Shown here: one piece after another, positions 17,050 through 26,534 of the stretch
Position numbering within the stretch: position 1 is the stretch's first letter
Layout of the letters: every line of letters begins with the position of its first letter
DNA from: JALORV01 sp963712485
GTDB lineage: Bacteria > Pseudomonadota > Gammaproteobacteria > Burkholderiales > Burkholderiaceae_F
NCBI GenBank assembly: GCA_963712485.1
Contig: CAVQID010000043.1
Span: 1-64,000 of the forward strand
Reading direction: 5' to 3'
DNA: 64,000 nucleotides
Program-made: the position numbers and the translations under genes
The notes under the pieces: generated by a model
Databases searched by the model: none
What the model was told of the DNA's origin: nothing
Seen by the model: the letters and a program-made list of their open reading frames with translations, nothing else

Positions 17050-17738
17050 ATCGTCCGTCAGCACCCGCACATGACGGGAAACCGGTCCATGCGGGTCTTG
17101 CATCAGCGAAAGTGCGTGACCGCATGGTCGACCGCGTGCGGGAACTCGGTGTCAAAGACAGCCGCGTGCTGGATGCGATGAGACTCGTGCCGCGGCATCT
17201 TTTCGTCGACGAGGCGCTGGCCAGCCGCGCTTATGAGGACACCGCGCTGCCCATTGGCCACGGCCAGACGATTTCGCAACCGTACATCGTTGCGCGCACC
17301 GTCGAGCTTGCACTGGAAGGTCTGGAGGATCCGAAGCAGGCGCGCGTGCTCGAAGTCGGCACCGGCTGTGGTTACGCCGCGGCGGTCCTGGCGCAGCTGG
17401 TCGGCGAGGTCGTCAGCATCGAGCGTGTTCGCGCACTGCATGAGCGCGCGCGCGATAACCTGCGCGCATTGCGTCTTCCCAACCTCCGACTGGTGTTCGG
17501 CGATGGTTCGCGCGGTGTCGCACAGGCGGCGCCGTACGACGCCATCGTGGCCGCTGCCGCCGGCGATGCGATACCGTCCGCCTGGGTCGACCAACTGAAA
17601 GTCGGCGGACGTATCGTCGCGCCGGTCGGCACCGGCGTGCAGCAGCTGGTCGTTGCACAGAAGGACGAATCGGGGAAACTGGTTCGCAGTCGCAAGGAAG
17701 CCGTCCGCTTCGTGCCGTTGCGTGGTGGGGTTGCCTAG
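17046..17738 (+). CDS. pcm: Protein-L-isoaspartate O-methyltransferase
   Basis: 230 residues from ATG 17,046, which overlaps the surE TGA. The SAM-binding motif is VLEVGTGCGYAAAVLAQLV (motif I). VPRHLFVDEALASRAYEDTA and LPIGHGQTISQPYIVAR are the substrate-side signatures of PCMT, and KVGGRIVAPVGTG is the post-motif. It methylates isoaspartyl residues so that aged proteins can be repaired in the cytoplasm. The first 20 residues are poorly conserved and longer than in E. coli. Translation is probably coupled to surE. Confidence 0.96.
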   Translation: MNRPSAPAHDGKPVHAGLASAKVRDRMVDRVRELGVKDSRVLDAMRLVPRHLFVDEALASRAYEDTALPIGHGQTISQPYIVARTVELALEGLEDPKQARVLEVGTGCGYAAAVLAQLVGEVVSIERVRALHERARDNLRALRLPNLRLVFGDGSRGVAQAAPYDAIVAAAAGDAIPSAWVDQLKVGGRIVAPVGTGVQQLVVAQKDESGKLVRSRKEAVRFVPLRGGVA

Positions 17739-17748
17739 GAGGACAGGA

Positions 17749-18612
17749 ATGAAGGGTTGGGCCGAATGGACGGGGGTCGTGGCCGTTGCGGTGGCGCTCG
17801 CGGCATGTGGGACCCAACGTCCGGCGCCCGTCGTGGACCGTTCGGGATCAACGCCTGCGCGCGCGGAGAAGCCCGTGCCGTCGACGGCGCCGGGCGCGCG
17901 TACCGCAAAGGACGGCGTATACACGGTCCAGCGGGGTGACACGCTGTACAGCATCGCGACGGCATTCGGGGTCGACATGGGCGAGCTGGCGCGATGGAAC
18001 AATCTTGGTGACGGCGCTGCGCTGGCGGTCGGCCAGCAACTGCGCATCACGCCACCCACGTCAAGCGCCGCCACCGTCACGCCGGTTGCACCGAGCGGAG
18101 TTGCTGAAGTCAGGCCGCTACCGCTTCCCGGTGCGGAGGCGGGCGGCACCGCGGCAGCGCCGCCGCAGACGGGTCCGGCCCCCGCTCTGCCTGCCGACAA
18201 AGTCGAGCCTGCGAAACCGGCCACTGCCGAGAGCACGGTCCCGTGGCAGTGGCCCGCACCCGGCAAGGTCATCGAGAACTTTGACGAAACGCGCAACAAG
18301 GGCATCGACATCGCCGGCAACGACGGCGACCCAGTGATCGCCGCGGCCGACGGCGAGGTGGTCTACGTCGGCAGCGCGTTGCGCGGGTACGGCAACCTCG
18401 TGATCGTCAAGCACACCGAGGAATTCATCTCCGCCTACGCACACAACCGGCAGGTACTGGTAAAGCAGGGTCAGGCTGTGAAACGCGGGCAGAGGATCGC
18501 TGAGTTCGGTCGCAGCGACGCCGACCGGGTGAAACTCCACTTCGAAATCAGGCGACAGGGCAAGCCGGTCGATCCGCTGCGCTACCTGCCCGCGCGTCGA
18601 GAACAGCCATGA
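17749..18612 (+). CDS. nlpD: NlpD-type lipoprotein, amidase activator (LysM + degenerate M23)
   Basis: 287 residues; ATG 17,749 is preceded by AGGAGG. A signal peptide ends in the lipobox LAAC with Cys 20, so it is an outer-membrane lipoprotein. A LysM peptidoglycan-binding domain (YTVQRGDTLYSIATAFGVD) occupies about 62-105. A Pro/Ala-rich linker and a C-terminal LytM/M23 domain follow (IVKHTEEFISAYAHNRQVLV, VKLHFEIRRQGKPVDPLRYL). The zinc site is incomplete: the first His is replaced (NKGIDIAG) and the HxH is KLH. This fits NlpD, which activates the septal amidase AmiC instead of cutting peptidoglycan. In E. coli the rpoS promoter lies inside nlpD. Confidence 0.94.
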   Translation: MKGWAEWTGVVAVAVALAACGTQRPAPVVDRSGSTPARAEKPVPSTAPGARTAKDGVYTVQRGDTLYSIATAFGVDMGELARWNNLGDGAALAVGQQLRITPPTSSAATVTPVAPSGVAEVRPLPLPGAEAGGTAAAPPQTGPAPALPADKVEPAKPATAESTVPWQWPAPGKVIENFDETRNKGIDIAGNDGDPVIAAADGEVVYVGSALRGYGNLVIVKHTEEFISAYAHNRQVLVKQGQAVKRGQRIAEFGRSDADRVKLHFEIRRQGKPVDPLRYLPARREQP

Positions 18613-19598
18613 TGGCCCCTGCGAAAGTGCCGCAGCCTCCGACTCACGGTCCGGAGGGAACACCGCTGCTGCCTGCTGGTGTCCCGGACGACGCCAATAT
18701 CGAGGGCCTTGACGCGGCGGCGCGGCTGCTGGCGGGAGCCGACATCGCGCCTGACGAAGACTACGAGCCGGATAACGTGCAGCGTTACCTTTCCGAAATC
18801 GGCATGCACCCGCTGATGAGTGCCGACGAAGAACGGCTGACGGCGACACGCGCGCGCGGCGGCGAATTCGCCGCGCGGCAGGAGATGATCGAGCGCAATT
18901 TGCGACTGGTGGTTTCGATCGCCAAACGTTACGCGCACCGGGGCCTGCCACTGCTCGATCTGATCGAGGAAGGCAACCTGGGCCTGATCCACGCGCTGGA
19001 GAAGTTCGAGCCCGAGCGCGGATTCCGTTTCTCGACCTACGCAACCTGGTGGATCCGGCAGGCGGTCGAGCGTGCGGTAATGAATCAGGCGCGCACGATC
19101 CGGCTGCCCATCCACGTCTTGCGCGAACTGCGGCAGGTGACGCATGCCAGGCGCCATCTCGAAGCCGGCTCGGACTCGGGCGCCGAAATCCGTGTCGATG
19201 ACATCGCGCACCTGACCGGCAAGCCGGTGGAAGTCGTCCACGACGTGCTGCAGGTCGGTGCCTTGCCGGCGTCGCTGGATGCCCCACTGGACGCTGATCC
19301 CGGTTCGACACTCGCCGATCTGCTCACCGACAACGCATCGGAGGTTCCCGAGACCACGGCGACGCGGCACGAGCTCGAGCGGCGCGTCCACGTCTGGCTG
19401 GCTCGGCTCGATGAGCGCCATCGGCACGTCATCGAACGCCGGTTTGCACTCGACAACCAGCCGTATGCGACGCTCGACGAACTGGCCGACGAACTGCAGT
19501 TGACGCGGGAGCGCGTCCGACAGATGCAGCTCGAGGCACTCAAGCAGCTGCGACAGGCGCTTGCGGCCGACCACGTCGGCCGCGATGCCGTGCTGTAG
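18609..19598 (+). CDS. rpoS: RNA polymerase sigma factor RpoS
   Basis: 329 residues, overlapping the nlpD stop by 4 bases; a second in-frame ATG follows directly. Region 1.2 (DNVQRYLSEIGMHPLMSADE), region 2 (NLRLVVSIAKRYAHRGLPLL, LIEEGNLGLIHALEKFEPER, GFRFSTYATWWIRQAVERAV), region 3 and region 4 (LDELADELQLTRERVRQMQL) are complete. YATWWIRQ and position next to nlpD distinguish RpoS from RpoD/RpoH. It directs the general stress and stationary-phase regulon. The N-terminus is proline rich and variable, as usual. Confidence 0.97.
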   Translation: MMAPAKVPQPPTHGPEGTPLLPAGVPDDANIEGLDAAARLLAGADIAPDEDYEPDNVQRYLSEIGMHPLMSADEERLTATRARGGEFAARQEMIERNLRLVVSIAKRYAHRGLPLLDLIEEGNLGLIHALEKFEPERGFRFSTYATWWIRQAVERAVMNQARTIRLPIHVLRELRQVTHARRHLEAGSDSGAEIRVDDIAHLTGKPVEVVHDVLQVGALPASLDAPLDADPGSTLADLLTDNASEVPETTATRHELERRVHVWLARLDERHRHVIERRFALDNQPYATLDELADELQLTRERVRQMQLEALKQLRQALAADHVGRDAVL

Positions 19599-19627
19599 CA
19601 GGCACCTGACCCAGTGCCAGGCTGGCG

Positions 19628-20407
19628 ATGACGCCGATCCTCGTGTTTGACACTGAAACGGTGCCCGACGTCCGCGGCGTTCGCCGCTTGAGGCCGGAGT
19701 TGTCCCATCTGCCGGACGCCGAACTGACGCAGCAGCTTTTCGACGAGCGGCGCGAGAAGACGGGCAGCGAATTCCTGCCGTTGCATCTGCACCGCGTCGT
19801 TGCGATTTCGTGCGTATTTCGCGATGACTCGGGTTTCCGCGTGAAGTCGATCGGCCAGCCGGACGATGATGAAGGCAAGCTGATCCAGGCGTTTTTTGCC
19901 ACCATCGACCGCTACACACCGCAACTCGTCAGCTGGAACGGTGGCGGATTCGACCTGCCCGTGTTGCACTACCGCGGCCTGGTCAACGGCGTGCACGCGC
20001 CGCGCTACTGGGAGCTCGGCGACGAAGATCGCGAGTTCCGCTACAACAACTACATCAGTCGCTATCACACGCGCCACACCGACCTGATGGACCTGCTCGC
20101 GATGTACCAGCCCCGCGCCTGCGCGCCGCTGGATGACCTCGCAAAGCTGTGCGGATTTGCCGGCAAGCTCGGCATGGACGGCAGCAAGGTCTGGGAGGTG
20201 TATCAAGCAGGTGGCATCGAGCAGATCCGGCGCTACTGCGAGACCGACGTGGTCAACACCTACCTGATGTACACGCGCTTCCAACGCATGCGCGGTCTGT
20301 TGACCGATGTCGCGTATGCCGACGAAGAAGAGCTCGTCCGGGGCGCACTCGCCGCCATCGACGAGGCGCACTGGCGCGAATATCTGACGGCCTGGGGCCG
20401 TCGCTGA
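19628..20407 (+). CDS. 3'-5' exonuclease, PolB-exonuclease-like (DEDDy type)
   Basis: 259 residues. Exo I is VFDTETVPD, with the metal-binding D and E. Exo II is LVSWNGGGFDLPVLHYRGLV, and Exo III has RRYCETDVVNTYLMYTRFQR with Y/D positions. This matches the stand-alone exonuclease family related to the proofreading domain of DNA polymerase B (PF10108-type). Its substrate in the cell is not established; DNA repair or RNA processing are possible. It lies between rpoS and rlmD, an order common in betaproteobacteria. The TGA of this gene is followed within one base by the rlmD ATG. Confidence 0.9.
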   Translation: MTPILVFDTETVPDVRGVRRLRPELSHLPDAELTQQLFDERREKTGSEFLPLHLHRVVAISCVFRDDSGFRVKSIGQPDDDEGKLIQAFFATIDRYTPQLVSWNGGGFDLPVLHYRGLVNGVHAPRYWELGDEDREFRYNNYISRYHTRHTDLMDLLAMYQPRACAPLDDLAKLCGFAGKLGMDGSKVWEVYQAGGIEQIRRYCETDVVNTYLMYTRFQRMRGLLTDVAYADEEELVRGALAAIDEAHWREYLTAWGRR

Positions 20408-20408
20408 G

Positions 20409-21782
20409 ATGAAGTCCGGCGAGGTGTTCCAGGTCGAGATTGACTCGCTCGACCAGGAGGGGCGCGGCGTCGGGCGTCGCGACGGCAAGGCGGTCTTTGT
20501 CGAGGGCGCACTGCCGGGCGAACTGGCGTCTTACGAGCGCCGACGCAACAAGGCGAGCTATGAAGTCGGGCGCGCGACCGAGATCCGACGTTCGTCGGTT
20601 CTGCGGACCTCACCGCGCTGTCCCCACTTCGGCCTTGGCGCCGGTGCATGCGGCGGCTGCTCGATGCAACACCTGGATGCACGTGCGCAGGTCGCAATCA
20701 AGCAGCGCGTACTCGAAGACAGCCTCTGGCACATCGGCCGCCTGCGGCCTGCGCAGATGCTCAGGCCGATTGCAGGGCCGACCTGGCATTACCGCTTTCG
20801 TGCCCGGCTGTCGGTGCGCCACGTGCCGAAGAAGGGCGGAGTGCTGGTCGGATTTCACGAACGGGCAAGCAGCTACGTTGCTGAGATGTCGAGCTGCCAG
20901 ATCCTTCCGGATCGGGTCAGCAAACTGATCGTGCCGCTGCGGACGCTCGTCGGCGATCTGACGCTGCGCGATCGCCTGCCACAGATCGAGCTTGCAGCCG
21001 CGCAGCGCGGCGAGCACCTGCAGATCGTCCTGGTGCTGCGGGTCCTGCAGGATCCGACGACGGAGGACCTTGCCAGATTGAGCGAGTTCGCACGCGCGCA
21101 CCAGGTCGAGTTTTGGCTGCAGTCCGGTGGACCGCATACCGCGGTTCCGCTGTCGCCGGAACAGCCCACCGCGCTCGAACTGCATTTGCCGGAATTCGGT
21201 GTGACGCTTCCGTTTACCCCGACGGATTTCACCCAGGTGAACCACCGTGTCAACGAGGTTCTCGTCAGCCGCGCGGTGCGCCTGCTGGAGCCCGCGGCGC
21301 CAGAGCGAGTCGTCGACTTTTTCTGCGGCCTCGGTAATTTCACGCTGCCGCTTGCAGCACATGCCGCAAAGGTGTTCGGCTTCGAGGGCTCCGCCTCGCT
21401 CGTCGAACGAGCCCGCGCCGCGGCGCAGGACAACGGTCTTGCCGCCCGGACTGTGTTCGAGGTGCGCAACCTCTTCGAGTGGACGCTTGACGACTGGACG
21501 GACGCCGTGGGTCGCCTCGGTGGTGTCGACAAGGTTCTGGTCGATCCGCCACGGGAGGGCGCGCTGGCGATCGCGCGAGCATTGACCACGGCGACGGCAC
21601 TCCCGCGCCGGCTGGTTTACGTCTCCTGCAACCCGGCAACTCTGGCGCGGGATTGCGCGATCCTGGTCCACGAGGGCGCCTGGACATTGCAAGCCGCCGG
21701 AATCGTCAACATGTTTCCGCACACGTCGCACGTCGAGTCGATCGCCGTGCTCGAGCCGGGTGCAGCTCAATCGCGCGCGTAA
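20409..21782 (+). CDS. rlmD: 23S rRNA (uracil(1939)-C(5))-methyltransferase RlmD
   Basis: 457 residues. An N-terminal TRAM domain (EVFQVEIDSLDQEGRGVGRR, about 1-60) is followed by the iron-sulfur cysteines CPHFGLGAGACGGCSMQHL and a later Cys in MSSCQILP. The SAM domain contains VVDFFCGLGNFTLPLA, DFTQVNHRVNEV and DPPREGALAI. The catalytic cysteine lies in LVYVSCNPATLARD. It makes m5U1939 in 23S rRNA. The four cluster cysteines and QVN motif separate it from TrmA. It probably shares a transcript with the exonuclease. Confidence 0.95.
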   Translation: MKSGEVFQVEIDSLDQEGRGVGRRDGKAVFVEGALPGELASYERRRNKASYEVGRATEIRRSSVLRTSPRCPHFGLGAGACGGCSMQHLDARAQVAIKQRVLEDSLWHIGRLRPAQMLRPIAGPTWHYRFRARLSVRHVPKKGGVLVGFHERASSYVAEMSSCQILPDRVSKLIVPLRTLVGDLTLRDRLPQIELAAAQRGEHLQIVLVLRVLQDPTTEDLARLSEFARAHQVEFWLQSGGPHTAVPLSPEQPTALELHLPEFGVTLPFTPTDFTQVNHRVNEVLVSRAVRLLEPAAPERVVDFFCGLGNFTLPLAAHAAKVFGFEGSASLVERARAAAQDNGLAARTVFEVRNLFEWTLDDWTDAVGRLGGVDKVLVDPPREGALAIARALTTATALPRRLVYVSCNPATLARDCAILVHEGAWTLQAAGIVNMFPHTSHVESIAVLEPGAAQSRA

Positions 21783-21973
21783 AACGCCACAAGCTGAACG
21801 CCAACGCGGTCTTCCGCGGCTCGCGCGGCGCTCGCATGCTAAAATTTTCGGCTGACCTCGCTGGTTGCAAGTTGTTCATTTGTCGAGGTTTTCGGTTCGG
21901 TCGCAGGTCGACCGGCGGATTGTTCGCCTCGACGACCGGAATTGTCCCTTGAGGAAAAGAAAAGGCTGAAGTC

Positions 21974-22399
21974 ATGGCGGTGGAACGCACCCTGTCGATC
22001 ATCAAACCCGATGCCGTCGCAAAGAACGTCATCGGGAAAATCTATTCTCGCTTCGAGACGAACGGACTGAAGATCGTCGCCGCTCGCATGGCCTGGTTGT
22101 CGCGCCCGGAAGCGGAAGGCTTTTACGCGGTTCACCACGAACGCCCCTTCTTCAAGGACCTTGTCGATTTCATGATCTCCGGTCCTGTGATGATCCAGGT
22201 GCTGGAGGGCGACAGCGCTATCGCGAAGAACCGCGAACTGATGGGGGCGACGGATCCGAAGAAGGCGACGGCGGGCACGATCCGGGCTGACTTCGCCGAG
22301 AGCATCGACGCGAACGCCGTGCACGGCTCGGATGGTCCGGATACCGCGCGTGTCGAGATCGCCTATTTCTTTCCGCAAATGGCCGTCTTTACGCGCTGA
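21974..22399 (+). CDS. ndk: Nucleoside diphosphate kinase
   Basis: 141 residues, starting MAVERTLSIIKPDAVAKNVI after a TGAGGAAAAG purine-rich site. The active-site His 117 lies in NAVHGSDG, and KNRELMGATDPKKA is the nucleotide-binding loop. The enzyme moves the gamma phosphate from ATP to other nucleoside diphosphates. It begins the run ndk-rlmN-pilW-rodZ-ispG-hisS found in many betaproteobacteria and gammaproteobacteria. The 190 bases before it carry no gene. Confidence 0.97.
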   Translation: MAVERTLSIIKPDAVAKNVIGKIYSRFETNGLKIVAARMAWLSRPEAEGFYAVHHERPFFKDLVDFMISGPVMIQVLEGDSAIAKNRELMGATDPKKATAGTIRADFAESIDANAVHGSDGPDTARVEIAYFFPQMAVFTR

Positions 22400-22411
22400 A
22401 CCCGACTGGGC

Positions 22412-23533
22412 ATGGAACGCGTCAACCTTCTTGGCCTCGACGTTGCAGCGCTGACGGACTACACCGAGTCAATCGGTGAAAAGCCGTTCCGCGCGCGCCA
22501 GCTCGCCCGCTGGATCCACCGACGTGGCGCGGCGGATTTCGACGCCATGACGGACCTGGCCAAGTCACTGCGCACCAAGCTCGCCGAACGCGCCGAAGTC
22601 AGCGCCCCTGCGGTCGTGCGTGATTCGGCGTCTGACGATGGCACGCGCAAGTGGCTGCTCAACGTCGGCGCTGGCAACGCGATCGAGACGGTTTTCATCC
22701 CGGAGTCGGATCGCGGGACGCTGTGCGTTTCATCGCAGGCCGGTTGCGCGGTGAACTGTGTCTTCTGCTCGACCGGGCGCCAGGGCTTCAGCCGCAACCT
22801 GACAACTGCAGAGATCATCGGGCAACTCTGGTGGGCCGAACACGCGCTGAGGCGTTCGCTGGTTCTCGATGCGGAAGGCGAACGCGTCATCAGCAACGTC
22901 GTGATGATGGGGATGGGCGAGCCGCTGCAGAACTATGACGCGCTGCTGCCGGCGCTGCGCCTGATGCTGGACGACAACGCCTATGGGCTGTCGCGCCGGC
23001 GCGTCACCGTTTCGACCTCGGGCATGGTGCCGCAGATCGACCGTCTGGGTGCCGATTGCCCCGTCGCGCTGGCCGTATCGCTGCACGCTCCCGACGATGC
23101 GTTGCGCGACGAGCTTGTGCCGCTCAACCGCAAGTATCCGCTGAGGGAACTCATGGCGGCGTGCCGGCGCTATCTGCGCGTCGCGCCGCGCGACTTCATC
23201 ACGTTCGAATACGTGATGCTCGATGGCGTCAACGACTCGGACCAGCATGCCGGCTCGCTGGCCGCCCTGGTGCGGGATGTCCCGTGCAAGTTCAACCTGA
23301 TTCCCTTCAATCCCTTCCCTGGTGCCGGGCTGCAGCGCTCGCCCATCGAGCGGATCCGCGCATTTGCGCAGCGGCTCGCCGACGAAGGCATCGTGACTAC
23401 GGTGCGCCGGACCCGTGGTGATGACATCGATGCAGCGTGTGGGCAGCTGGCGGGAGAAGTTCAGGACCGGACGCGGCGAACATCACGCGCCGGCGGCAGC
23501 GCGATCGACATCCCGGTCGCGGTGGTTCGCTAG
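22412..23533 (+). CDS. rlmN: Dual-specificity 23S rRNA/tRNA adenine-C2 methyltransferase RlmN
   Basis: 373 residues, a radical-SAM enzyme. The cluster motif C-x3-C-x2-C is CAVNCVFC (Cys 112, 116, 119). GEPLQNYDALLPAL and RRVTVSTSGMVPQI are RlmN/Cfr family motifs. The C-terminal Cys in DIDAACGQLAG matches the resolving Cys of RlmN. It methylates A2503 of 23S rRNA and A37 of several tRNAs. It starts 12 bases after ndk. Confidence 0.97.
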   Translation: MERVNLLGLDVAALTDYTESIGEKPFRARQLARWIHRRGAADFDAMTDLAKSLRTKLAERAEVSAPAVVRDSASDDGTRKWLLNVGAGNAIETVFIPESDRGTLCVSSQAGCAVNCVFCSTGRQGFSRNLTTAEIIGQLWWAEHALRRSLVLDAEGERVISNVVMMGMGEPLQNYDALLPALRLMLDDNAYGLSRRRVTVSTSGMVPQIDRLGADCPVALAVSLHAPDDALRDELVPLNRKYPLRELMAACRRYLRVAPRDFITFEYVMLDGVNDSDQHAGSLAALVRDVPCKFNLIPFNPFPGAGLQRSPIERIRAFAQRLADEGIVTTVRRTRGDDIDAACGQLAGEVQDRTRRTSRAGGSAIDIPVAVVR

Positions 23534-23554
23534 CATGTTCAAGGAGAGCGCGAC

Positions 23555-24364
23555 ATGCGGGTCGAGTTGATGGCCAGACTGGCAATCGTGCTTGTTGTCG
23601 CCGCGCTCGCGGCCTGTAAGACGACGACAACCACTCGCACCGGCGGTGAGGTCGTGTCCTCCACGCAGAAGACCGAAACCGGACCGGCCTCGGCGAGGGC
23701 GCGGGCGCAGGCGCGCCTGGAACTTGCGGCCGGCTATTACCGCAACGGCCAGTTGGCGGTCGCGCTCGAAGAGGGGCGACGTGCAGTGCAGATCGATCCG
23801 ACGCTGGCCGAAGCCTATGGCTTGCTCGGTCTCATCTACATGGATCTCAACGAGCGCCGCTCTGCCGAAGAAAGTTTCCAGAGGGCCCTGCAACTTGACG
23901 CGTCCAACCCGGACCTCAACAACAATTACGCATGGTTCCTGTGCCAGACCGGACGCGAGCGCGAATCACTCGGTTACTTCCAGCGCGCTTTGCGTGATCC
24001 GCTCTATGCCACGCCGGCCCGAGCGAATCTGAGTGCTGGCGTCTGCATGATGAGAGTGAAGGATTACGCGGTCGCCGAACCGTTGCTCCGGCGATCCTTC
24101 GAAATTGACGCGGCGAACGTGACGACGAAATACGAACTCGCTCGCCTTTATCTGGCGACCGGGCAAACGGATCGCGCCGCCTTTTATTACGGACTGCTCG
24201 CCAAGTCCACGGACGGGTCGCCTGAGACGCTGTGGATCGGCCTGAAGATCGCACGGGCCCAGGGTGATCTGCGCACCGAGTCGCGCCTTGCCACTGAGTT
24301 GCGCACGCGCTTTCCCGGGTCGAAGGAGGCCGCCCTGCTAGCCCGTGGTGCTTTCGATGAGTGA
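23555..24364 (+). CDS. pilW: Type IV pilus biogenesis/stability lipoprotein PilW (PilF)
   Basis: 269 residues. A signal peptide ends at the lipobox ALAAC (Cys 21), and a Thr-rich linker follows. At least five TPR-like repeats run from about 50 to 260 (for example LAEAYGLLGLIYMDLNERRS and NPDLNNNYAWFLCQTGRERE). In Pseudomonas PilF and Neisseria PilW this lipoprotein places or stabilises the PilQ secretin in the outer membrane. Location between rlmN and rodZ is conserved. No other pilus genes are in the window. Confidence 0.9.
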   Translation: MRVELMARLAIVLVVAALAACKTTTTTRTGGEVVSSTQKTETGPASARARAQARLELAAGYYRNGQLAVALEEGRRAVQIDPTLAEAYGLLGLIYMDLNERRSAEESFQRALQLDASNPDLNNNYAWFLCQTGRERESLGYFQRALRDPLYATPARANLSAGVCMMRVKDYAVAEPLLRRSFEIDAANVTTKYELARLYLATGQTDRAAFYYGLLAKSTDGSPETLWIGLKIARAQGDLRTESRLATELRTRFPGSKEAALLARGAFDE

Positions 24365-25232
24365 TCCAACCGAAATGACCGAGTCCGGATCGTCGGGGCT
24401 CGCAACCGAGGCGGAAGAGCAGCCGCCGATGGCCTTTGGCGCTCGCTTGAGGTGGGAGCGGGAACGTGCCGGCCTTACCGTGACCGACGTGGCCGCGCGG
24501 CTGCGGTTGCATCTGAATCAGGTGCGGGCGCTCGAACAGGAATCGTTGGCTGCACTTCCCGAGGCGGCTTATGTCCGCGGTTTCGTGCGCAGTTATGCGC
24601 GCATTCTGAACCTGGACCCAACGCCGTTGCTGGATGACCTGGCGACGAAGCTCGGCCCCGCAACTGCGTCCGTCGTCGACGGCATGGCGCGGCAGCGCGA
24701 CTACTCGCCGGTTCGCGAAGCCGCGCGCGAGCAGGCCTCGCGCCGCTTCGTTGTGCTTGGCGCGGTCCTTCTGCTGATAGCCCTGGGAGCGCTCGGCTGG
24801 TATGCGACGCGCGAGGGCCCGGCGCCGGTAAGCACGGTTCCCGCGTCGCCGCAGCCGGCGGCTCCCGCAGCGATTCCCGCGGCGTTGACGCCCGCCACGA
24901 CAGAGACGCCGGCGCCATCGTCCGCGCCAGCGCCAGCGCCGGATACAGCGCCAGCTGCGGGAGACACGACCGTCATCATGGAACCGGTACCCGTGGCACC
25001 GCTGCTGAAGCTTCGTTTCACCGGCTCATCGTGGGCCGAGGTGAAGGACGCAGAGGGCAAGGTCCTGCACTCGCAACACAACAGCGCCGGCGCCGAGCAT
25101 GTCGTCGAGGGCACTCCGCCGTTTTATGTCGTGATCGGCGATGCAGGCAAGGCGGTGGTCGAGGTTCGGGGCGAACCCTATGACCTGGCACCCCATACGC
25201 GCCAGAACGTCGCCCGTTTCACGATTGACTGA
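24357..25232 (+). CDS. rodZ: RodZ-like cytoskeleton protein (HTH + TM + DUF4115)
   Basis: About 291 residues from ATG 24,357, which overlaps the pilW stop. A second ATG at 24,375 is also possible. The cytoplasmic helix-turn-helix (LRWERERAGLTVTDVAARLR, about 28-90) contains the family AAYVRGFVRSYARIL. One membrane helix follows (FVVLGAVLLLIALGALGWYA), then a long Pro/Ala-rich periplasmic linker and a C-terminal DUF4115 beta domain (LRFTGSSWAEVKDAEGKVL). RodZ links MreB to the wall-elongation machinery. The gene order pilW-rodZ-ispG supports the call. Confidence 0.92.
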   Translation: MSDPTEMTESGSSGLATEAEEQPPMAFGARLRWERERAGLTVTDVAARLRLHLNQVRALEQESLAALPEAAYVRGFVRSYARILNLDPTPLLDDLATKLGPATASVVDGMARQRDYSPVREAAREQASRRFVVLGAVLLLIALGALGWYATREGPAPVSTVPASPQPAAPAAIPAALTPATTETPAPSSAPAPAPDTAPAAGDTTVIMEPVPVAPLLKLRFTGSSWAEVKDAEGKVLHSQHNSAGAEHVVEGTPPFYVVIGDAGKAVVEVRGEPYDLAPHTRQNVARFTID

Positions 25233-25241
25233 AGTCGCGCG

Positions 25242-26529
25242 ATGAACCAGCCGATCGAACCGCTCGATTGCCTGCCGGCCGCCGCTCTGCCGGCACGTCG
25301 TCGACAGACCCGGCAGGTCGAGCTGCGCTGGGGTGCGCGTGTCGTCAGGATCGGCGGCGCTGCGCCTGTGGTGGTCCAGTCGATGACCAACACCGACACG
25401 GCTGACGCCGTCGCGACCGCCATCCAGGTCAAGGAACTGGCGCAGGCCGGATCGGAAGCTGTCCGCATCACCGTGAAATTCTCCGCAGGCGGCGGCGGAA
25501 GTCACCGCGGTTCGGCAGCAGCTCGATCGCATGGGCGTCGACGTGCCGCTGATCGGCGACTTTCATTACAACGGGCACAAGCTGCTTACGCAGCATCCGG
25601 GTTGTGCGCAGGCGCTCTCAAAGTACCGCATCAATCCGGGCAATGTCGGCAAGGGCTCGCGTCGTGAAGACAATTTCGCGCAGATGATCGAAGTGGCCTG
25701 TCGGTTCGACAAACCGGTGCGCATTGGCGTCAACTGGGGTTCGCTTGACCAGGAACTGCTGGCGCGCATGATGGATGAGAACGCTGCGCGCAGAGAACCG
25801 TGGGAGGCCGGCGCCGTGCTTCGCGACGCGTTGGTGCGCTCGGCGATCGACAACGCGCAGCGCGCCGAGCAGTTGGGCCTGCCCGGGGACCGCATCTGCC
25901 TGTCGGCCAAGGTGAGCGGCGTGCAGGACCTTATCGCGGTTTATCGCGCGCTCGCACAGCGCTGCGACTATCCGTTGCACCTGGGTTTGACCGAAGCGGG
26001 CATGGGCAGCAAGGGCATCGTCGCATCGACGGCTGCGCTGTCGGTGCTGCTGCAGGAAGGGATCGGCGACACGATACGGGTGTCGTTGACTCCCGCGCCG
26101 GGTGAATCGCGCACCCGCGAGGTCCAGGTCGCGCAGGAGATCCTGCAGACGATGGGGCTCAGGGCCTTCACGCCGATGGTCGTGGCCTGCCCCGGTTGCG
26201 GCCGGACCACCAGCACCTTCTTTCAGGAACTGGCGGATTCGATCCAGACCTGGCTGCGCGAGCAGATGCCGGTGTGGCGGCAGGATCGTCCCGGCGTCGA
26301 ATCGATGAGCGTCGCCGTCATGGGTTGCGTCGTCAACGGTCCTGGCGAGAGCAAGCACGCCAATATCGGTATCAGTCTGCCGGGCTCCGGCGAAGCGCCG
26401 GTGGCGCCGGTGTTTGTCGATGGCGAGCGCACGGTGACGCTGAAGGGCGAGCGAATTGCCGAGGAGTTCCAGGCAATCGTCGACGACTACGTCCGGCGCA
26501 AGTACACGCGCGCCACTGAAACCGCCTGA
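25242..26529 (+). CDS. ispG: 4-hydroxy-3-methylbut-2-enyl-diphosphate synthase (one-base insertion here)
   Basis: IspG (GcpE) makes HMBPP in the MEP isoprenoid pathway. The first frame covers VVVQSMTNTDTADAVATAIQ to GSEAVRITV. An extra A at 25,476-25,478 (AAA for AA) breaks it, and without it the reading VNSPQAAAEVTAVRQQLDRM is restored. The second frame carries LIGDFHYNGHKLL, RINPGNVGKG, and the 4Fe-4S ligands ACPGCGRTTSTFF and GCVVNGPGE. Repaired length is 428 residues, usual for proteobacteria. The GTGAA context around the lesion suggests a sequencing error, not decay. hisS follows after 5 bases. Confidence 0.94.
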
Positions 26530-26534
26530 TCACG

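Noticed and set aside
21783..21973. Promoter or small RNA before ndk
   Set aside because: TAAAAT at 21,840 looks like a -10 box, but no -35 box lies at a proper distance and no stable stem is seen.
24840..24960. Pro/Ala repeat in rodZ as a CRISPR-like or tandem repeat
   Set aside because: It is the normal low-complexity periplasmic linker; no exact repeat unit or spacers exist. No CRISPR array was seen anywhere.
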